Source: Eutypa lata (lineage: Eukaryota; Ascomycota; Sordariomycetes; Xylariales; Diatrypaceae). From it: DNA of 64,000 nucleotides. The stretch's first letter is position 1, and every line of letters starts with the position of its first letter. Positions 59,665-64,000 of this stretch are shown piece by piece. The notes beneath the pieces were generated by a model. It was not told the origin of the DNA. It ran no database searches and was given only the letters and a program-made list of their open reading frames with translations. The stretch covers positions 1,054,001 to 1,118,000 of the forward strand of contig JAKULF010000002.1 of assembly GCA_022661535.1 (NCBI GenBank), given 5' to 3'. Both the position numbers and the translations under genes were made by a program.

Positions 59665-60176
59665 TCACTTTTTAGGCGTTTGCGCTTTCGGTGGCGGGGG
59701 AGGTGGGTTTCTGGGCGTGCCACGGAGTTGACTGCGTAGCTCTTCTATGAAATGCGTCATGAAACCACCAGCTCCTGCGTTAGGGTCTTCTGATTGATAG
59801 CAGGCGGGTTAGAAAAGGCATTATTCAGGTTCGGTCTGGTACGGTATGTTATGGTATGGTATGGTACGCACTGGTAGCTTCTCCCTGCCGTAACGGCTCG
59901 TGGGGATCGCGGCCGTGTTTGTACTCCTGGACGCTCCGATGTACGCGCCGAACACCGCGGTGGAAGGTTGGCGATCTTAACAGCCTGTCTACGATGTGAT
60001 CCTGTATGTATAAGAGGGTTTATGTTAGAGCTGGCAATGATGACGATGATGAATGGTCAGTCTTTGCGTAGGTAGACTGATGGAATGGGTGTATTCGCAA
60101 TATGAAGGGGAAGGGAGGGGATGCTCACCTCGACTATGAGGAATGCCCGGATAAGAAGTTGCCAGGGTGCTGCCAT
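59665..60176 (-). CDS. Mrx7-like small mitochondrial protein
   Basis: Exons 60176..60129, 60001..59872, 59789..59665; 48+130+125 nt gives 100 aa. The N-terminus MAAPWQLLIRAFLIVEDHIVDRL is an amphipathic/hydrophobic helix; it is followed by LRSPTFHRGVRRVHRSVQEYKHG, then FMTHFIEELRSQLRG and a Pro-rich, basic tail ending in PKK. The xTPxFHRxVxxVHRxV...G block and the FxxHFxxELxxQL block are, as I remember the family, those of Mrx7 (a component of the yeast MIOREX mitochondrial gene-expression complex). The exact role is unknown. No ORF of useful length reveals this gene because each exon is short. The splice signals are GTGAGC/ACAG and GTGCGT/TCAG. Confidence 0.72.
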
Positions 60177-62366
60177 AGTTCTAGTTATGATAACAATCGG
60201 CTCTGAAGTAGACTAATGAGAAGAGTCTTAGTGAAGGGGAGTGTAACAATGGCGGCTATGTCAAGGTGCAGAGGTTAATATGATAGGAGAGTAGGTGACA
60301 CTCTATAAATTATCGACTTATTATAGACAAAGATCTAGAGCTCTATGAATTCATCCCGCTACGTCCGATGTCTAGTTACGTAGTATAAGGTGGAGGTGGA
60401 CACAAAACCCCACAATGGCAGATCGGCGCTTGCCGCTTGAAAGTTGCCGAGTTATCTCGTACCTGCATAATGATAAACCCGAAACATGAGAGTTTACAAG
60501 GTAGTTGATTGATAACTATGTATCAAGAAATGGTATGTAAACTTCCAACCTTGAATATCTTCTACTAACCTACCTACATATATAACAACATTAACAACCG
60601 TTACGTAGTAGTTTATAACTTCTATGTATGCCCCTCCTCAACTCCACTAGGTAGTTATAAGGATCTATACAAAGTCTATACCTATATCATGCCAAAGTGG
60701 ATATCTGCGCGTTCCCGTCACGATTAAGGAGATCTATGAACAGCTTACATCACCAATGAGACGGTAAAGTGTATGCATAAATATGATGCCCATAATGCCC
60801 AGCTTAACCTCTAACTACCAACCAATCAAGGAGTGCCATGCAATAAAGACGGATGATGTGCAGGCACATGGATGACAAGGACAGTCCTATCACCGAGTGC
60901 CGCGTCGATAAACTTAATTCATGAACTATGCTATTGGTGTTATACAAATATACCACTCAATTCATACTTTCAAAAATCATAGAAAACATCATCGATAATA
61001 AACCGGGCTGTTGGGTTTATCAACCTTTGGGCGGTTTCACCAAGTCAAGGCGCTCTGGGCATCAGTTCAGTATTGTTTTGTACATTACAATTTGTTACAA
61101 GCGAGGAAGCTCTCTTAATTAGCGTATCAATTAGCATCACTTGGTGCTATCATGACACCCCACCTTAGCTTCTTCCAGGCTAGGTTTGGGGTGCGCTGAC
61201 CCAGCAACCACGCAAAACTACCAGGGCTGCCGGGTCAGGGATTCAGGTTCCATGATGATGGATCGTGAAGTCCAAGCGTAGAAAGAGTTATCTTGTCGAG
61301 GTCTGTGGTCGTCCCTCTCTGTCTCCCTACTCAATCTTATCCTACCTTAGTAATGTCTGCTGCTCAGGTAGGTACTGTACAACTTTAACGTCAACCTGTT
61401 AGATGCAACTGTGCCCGTATCCGGTCAACTGGTTCGTAAATGGTGTTTCAGTTTTAGTGATAAATGAAGAAAAGAAAAAAAAGAATAGTGACATCGAAGT
61501 GGGGGGCTTGTTTTGTGCCCGCCGTGGCTTTTATTTACTGCTTGACAGTCTGGGTACATATGTATACATACACACATACAAGGCAACTCTGTACTTGCGC
61601 AGATTAGAAAATGGGGGGATATATTACACCCCCACTACGAATATCATTCTCATGTTCCATAACCTCTTATCCAAGGTCCCTCTGTATTACCTACATATCT
61701 ACACTTCCTAACCCAACTCAACTTACACCTATAACGAAAGACACGGACGAAGCGAAATTGCTACATGTCGCATTGACATTTGAATTTGAATTCCCAGCTG
61801 TAGCTGTTAACTAATTTTGAATTGTCCAAAAGAAAACCTTCACTTATATCCTGTTGAGCTTCCCCTAATCCGAGTCAAGCCTTTGGGACGTTATTTTTGG
61901 CTTCAGTGACACGGAGAATTGCATATACTTACAATCCTCTTATTATTGTCACTAAGGCGATTAACAAGTATCTGGTACTTAGCGTGATCGCCGTCTGCCA
62001 TCCTACATACCTACATAACTGAGGTAGCAATCGACGGCATATCTACACTACGCGTTCTCACCATCTCAAATTCCCACTTGTTACCCGCATGAGCTTCAAC
62101 TTTTGTGACTACCTGCCAATAGAGTTTATCTTAGCGCCAATCTAGTTTGCTCGCATCTAGAATCTAGACCAACGTATCCATCCATTGGGGAAACTTCGAC
62201 TTCTATGCACTGAGGTACATAGTATTGGACTAAACGCATCTCCATCTCCATTCAGAACCGCGACTACGTCGGCGCAACAGCTTTCAAGAACAAGGACAAC
62301 GGCGGGTTGTGCCTCGTAAAAACGAAACTGCCATATGTACACAACACTACATAATAGAAACTTGCG
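60177..62366. other. intergenic, 2.2 kb
   Basis: 5' flanks of the Mrx7-like gene (minus) and the last gene (plus). The ORFs at 60928, 61403 and 61611 have no motif. AT-rich with scattered TACC runs. No gene is supported. Confidence 0.5.
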
Positions 62367-64000
62367 ATGGAGGATGACGAAAACCAGAGTCTGGTCCAAG
62401 ACCAGAACCAGAACCACCCCGATATTGATATCCACATCGAAGCCCCGAGTACACAGTTAGAGATCGAGCCAGAGATGGAGACAAGGACTGAGCATCAACT
62501 ACCACCGTTGCCTTCGCCTTCACCTTCCCCCTCACCCTCCCCTGCGCTATCCCGATCACCAAACGAGCAGCATACCGAGCATGACGAGCATAGCGAACAT
62601 GTTGAGCAACACGAGCAGCGCGGGCACTATGACGAGCATCACAGTGAGCATCACGACCAGCATCATGACGAGCAGGACGATGAACAGCGGGACGAGCAGC
62701 AGGGTGAAAACCAAGAGCCTGATCAGGCAGACGATGGCCCAACAGAAAACTCCATATCCGCTATAGACCAAGAAGCCGAAGCACAACCACAGCTTCCTCC
62801 GCCGCAACAACTGCTACAACCACCAAAACAGCAAGGCCTCGCTCCTGACAGCAGCCTTTACGAAGTCACAGCTATTGACCAAGAAGATAAGCATCCAAAT
62901 TCCATGACGGAGGAGCAGCAGGTTATGGCCCATCTTCAAGATGTCGAATCCAGCTTTGTACCACCTATATCGCCCATACCCGTTGCTGGTCCGGAAGGCG
63001 GCATTGACGACACTTACCTCTTTGATGTTTCTCCCACCAAGCGCAACCCAACCCAGGCTCCTATTCCACTATCACTACCACATCATGAATCAGAGTCAGA
63101 ACCAGAATCGCAGCGGCATGCAGAAGAGACATCATTCGAAGCTACTGCAGATGCCGGTCAGAACCAACCAGCGAGAACCACGCCAAAGCCCCCCAGACAT
63201 GCAACGCTGCCCAATCGTCATGAACAACGAAATGTCTATGCTGACAAAGGCGACACGAGCGTAAACACTACAGCTGATGACTCTATCGACATCGGAAACA
63301 CCACATCCTCTCTCGAAAATTTGACTTCATCTCCTTCTGCTACTGCTGCTGCTGCTCGATCCGTCTCAAGAGCGATATCCATGGCTAGTAATCGTCCTGA
63401 ATACATAAAAGAGGAGGATAGTGTAAACGAGAATACCGAAGCAAATAGTTCAAATCTTCAACCCCGATCACTTCCTCAGCTCCCGCCTACGAGTCATGCA
63501 ACTTCTACTGCTGCCGTGTCTACTCGTCATCAACCCTCTGATGTCGAACTGCCTAAGTTAACTTTAGATACCGGTAGCGCGGCAGGGGACTCGCAGACAA
63601 TCGGTAACCGACCAAAGTTTCTGCGTAGTAGGAATGCCAGTCAAAGATCCTCCACTTCGTCCTTCGCTAGTCACGATGATGATGTCGATATTGATAGCGA
63701 GGTCACTGTCGGACTAGGTGTTGATTATGCTCTACAGTCCGGTGGGGCGGTGCCAGCTCACGGCATGAGCCGAAGTCTTAGCGATTCCCTATCGCGATCT
63801 ATCAGCATGGGGAGTATGGCTTCTGGAATTGACGACTACCCGGATTCTGGTCTAATCCAACCTTTAGAGCCGTTAAAAGAAAACGTGAAGACGACATTTG
63901 GCAATGTGGAAAACGAAGATTTCGTCAAGACACCACGGGCCAAGAAGCAAGGGCCCTTGCTTGCACCGACTGACACGGTCATCGCGAGGCATGTGCGCAA
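62367..64000 (+). CDS. long disordered protein, N-terminal part only
   Basis: One open frame from ATG 62367 to the window end (544 complete codons, no stop), so the gene continues outside. The visible part is low-complexity: a Pro-Ser-rich block (PSPSPSPSPSPALSRSP), then a Glu/Asp/His/Gln-rich block of EHDEH-like units (about 62570-62715), then Gln-Pro-rich sequence, and later Ser-rich stretches with SRAISMASN and RSLSDSLSRSISMGSMASGIDD. More conserved-looking islands are GGIDDTYLFDVSPTK and LLAPTDTVIARHVRK just before the edge. Such long disordered N-termini are usual in fungal cytoskeletal or spindle-pole scaffold proteins, but I cannot identify the family from this part. The start is the first ATG of the frame; no intron signal interrupts it. 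Confidence 0.75.
   Translation, partial: MEDDENQSLVQDQNQNHPDIDIHIEAPSTQLEIEPEMETRTEHQLPPLPSPSPSPSPSPALSRSPNEQHTEHDEHSEHVEQHEQRGHYDEHHSEHHDQHHDEQDDEQRDEQQGENQEPDQADDGPTENSISAIDQEAEAQPQLPPPQQLLQPPKQQGLAPDSSLYEVTAIDQEDKHPNSMTEEQQVMAHLQDVESSFVPPISPIPVAGPEGGIDDTYLFDVSPTKRNPTQAPIPLSLPHHESESEPESQRHAEETSFEATADAGQNQPARTTPKPPRHATLPNRHEQRNVYADKGDTSVNTTADDSIDIGNTTSSLENLTSSPSATAAAARSVSRAISMASNRPEYIKEEDSVNENTEANSSNLQPRSLPQLPPTSHATSTAAVSTRHQPSDVELPKLTLDTGSAAGDSQTIGNRPKFLRSRNASQRSSTSSFASHDDDVDIDSEVTVGLGVDYALQSGGAVPAHGMSRSLSDSLSRSISMGSMASGIDDYPDSGLIQPLEPLKENVKTTFGNVENEDFVKTPRAKKQGPLLAPTDTVIARHVR
62571..62715 (+). repeat. degenerate GAGCAT/GAGCAG coding repeat
   Basis: Imperfect hexanucleotide units encode Glu-His, Asp-Glu-His and Glu-Gln pairs within the last gene. 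The units vary by point changes, so it is an aged coding repeat. Confidence 0.7.

Overview
This window is nuclear DNA of a filamentous ascomycete (Pezizomycotina, most likely a Sordariomycete). The support is the many short introns of about 40-180 bp with GTAAGT/GTATGT-type donors and CTAAC-type branch points, the typical fungal families (Zn2Cys6 regulators, GT90/CAP10, Avo2, Mtf1, MARVEL, DUF1479, HeLo-like domains), and the abundance of TACC/GGTA microsatellites. Most gene models below were assembled by hand from splice signals with phase checking. Total lengths are divisible by three in every model reported as intact.

Layout. (1) 1-4257: 3' part of a secreted-type FAD-linked oxidase, then an eight-exon Zn2Cys6 regulator. 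(2) 4628-8407: a divergent pair on opposite strands, a DUF7580-like gene on minus and a HeLo-like-domain gene on plus. Each is interrupted by exactly one in-frame TAG and otherwise reads cleanly. (3) 8408-15080: 6.7 kb with no credible gene, ending in four copies of a 17-bp direct repeat upstream of arginase. (4) 15081-20745: arginase, a four-TM MARVEL-like protein, and a small three-exon gene. (5) 23845-31133: a GT90/CAP10 glycosyltransferase and the mitochondrial transcription factor Mtf1, both minus. (6) 32214-40814: a small secreted or GPI-type protein, a short Avo2-like ankyrin protein of TORC2, an uncharacterised gene whose 5' exon contains no ATG, and a decayed pseudogene. (7) 43375-52234: a SAM methyltransferase, a DUF1993 protein, deoxyribose-phosphate aldolase, a Zn2Cys6-type regulator with an eroded zinc cluster, and a DUF1479 protein. 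(8) 52542-54786: a HeLo-like domain fused to a G-alpha-like GTPase. (9) 56381-60176: a GH5 endoglucanase with an X2/CBM46-like tail, then a Mrx7-like mitochondrial protein. (10) 62367-64000: the start of a long disordered protein that runs off the window.

Housekeeping genes (arginase, Mtf1, Mrx7-like, Avo2, DeoC) are mixed with accessory ones. The most interesting material is the HeLo-related genes. Two form a divergent, UAG-interrupted pair. The third fuses a HeLo-like N-terminus to a G-alpha fold that has lost its GTP-hydrolysis residues. Together they look like fungal allorecognition or programmed-cell-death components. That reading is inference from domain type, since no computation could be run here.
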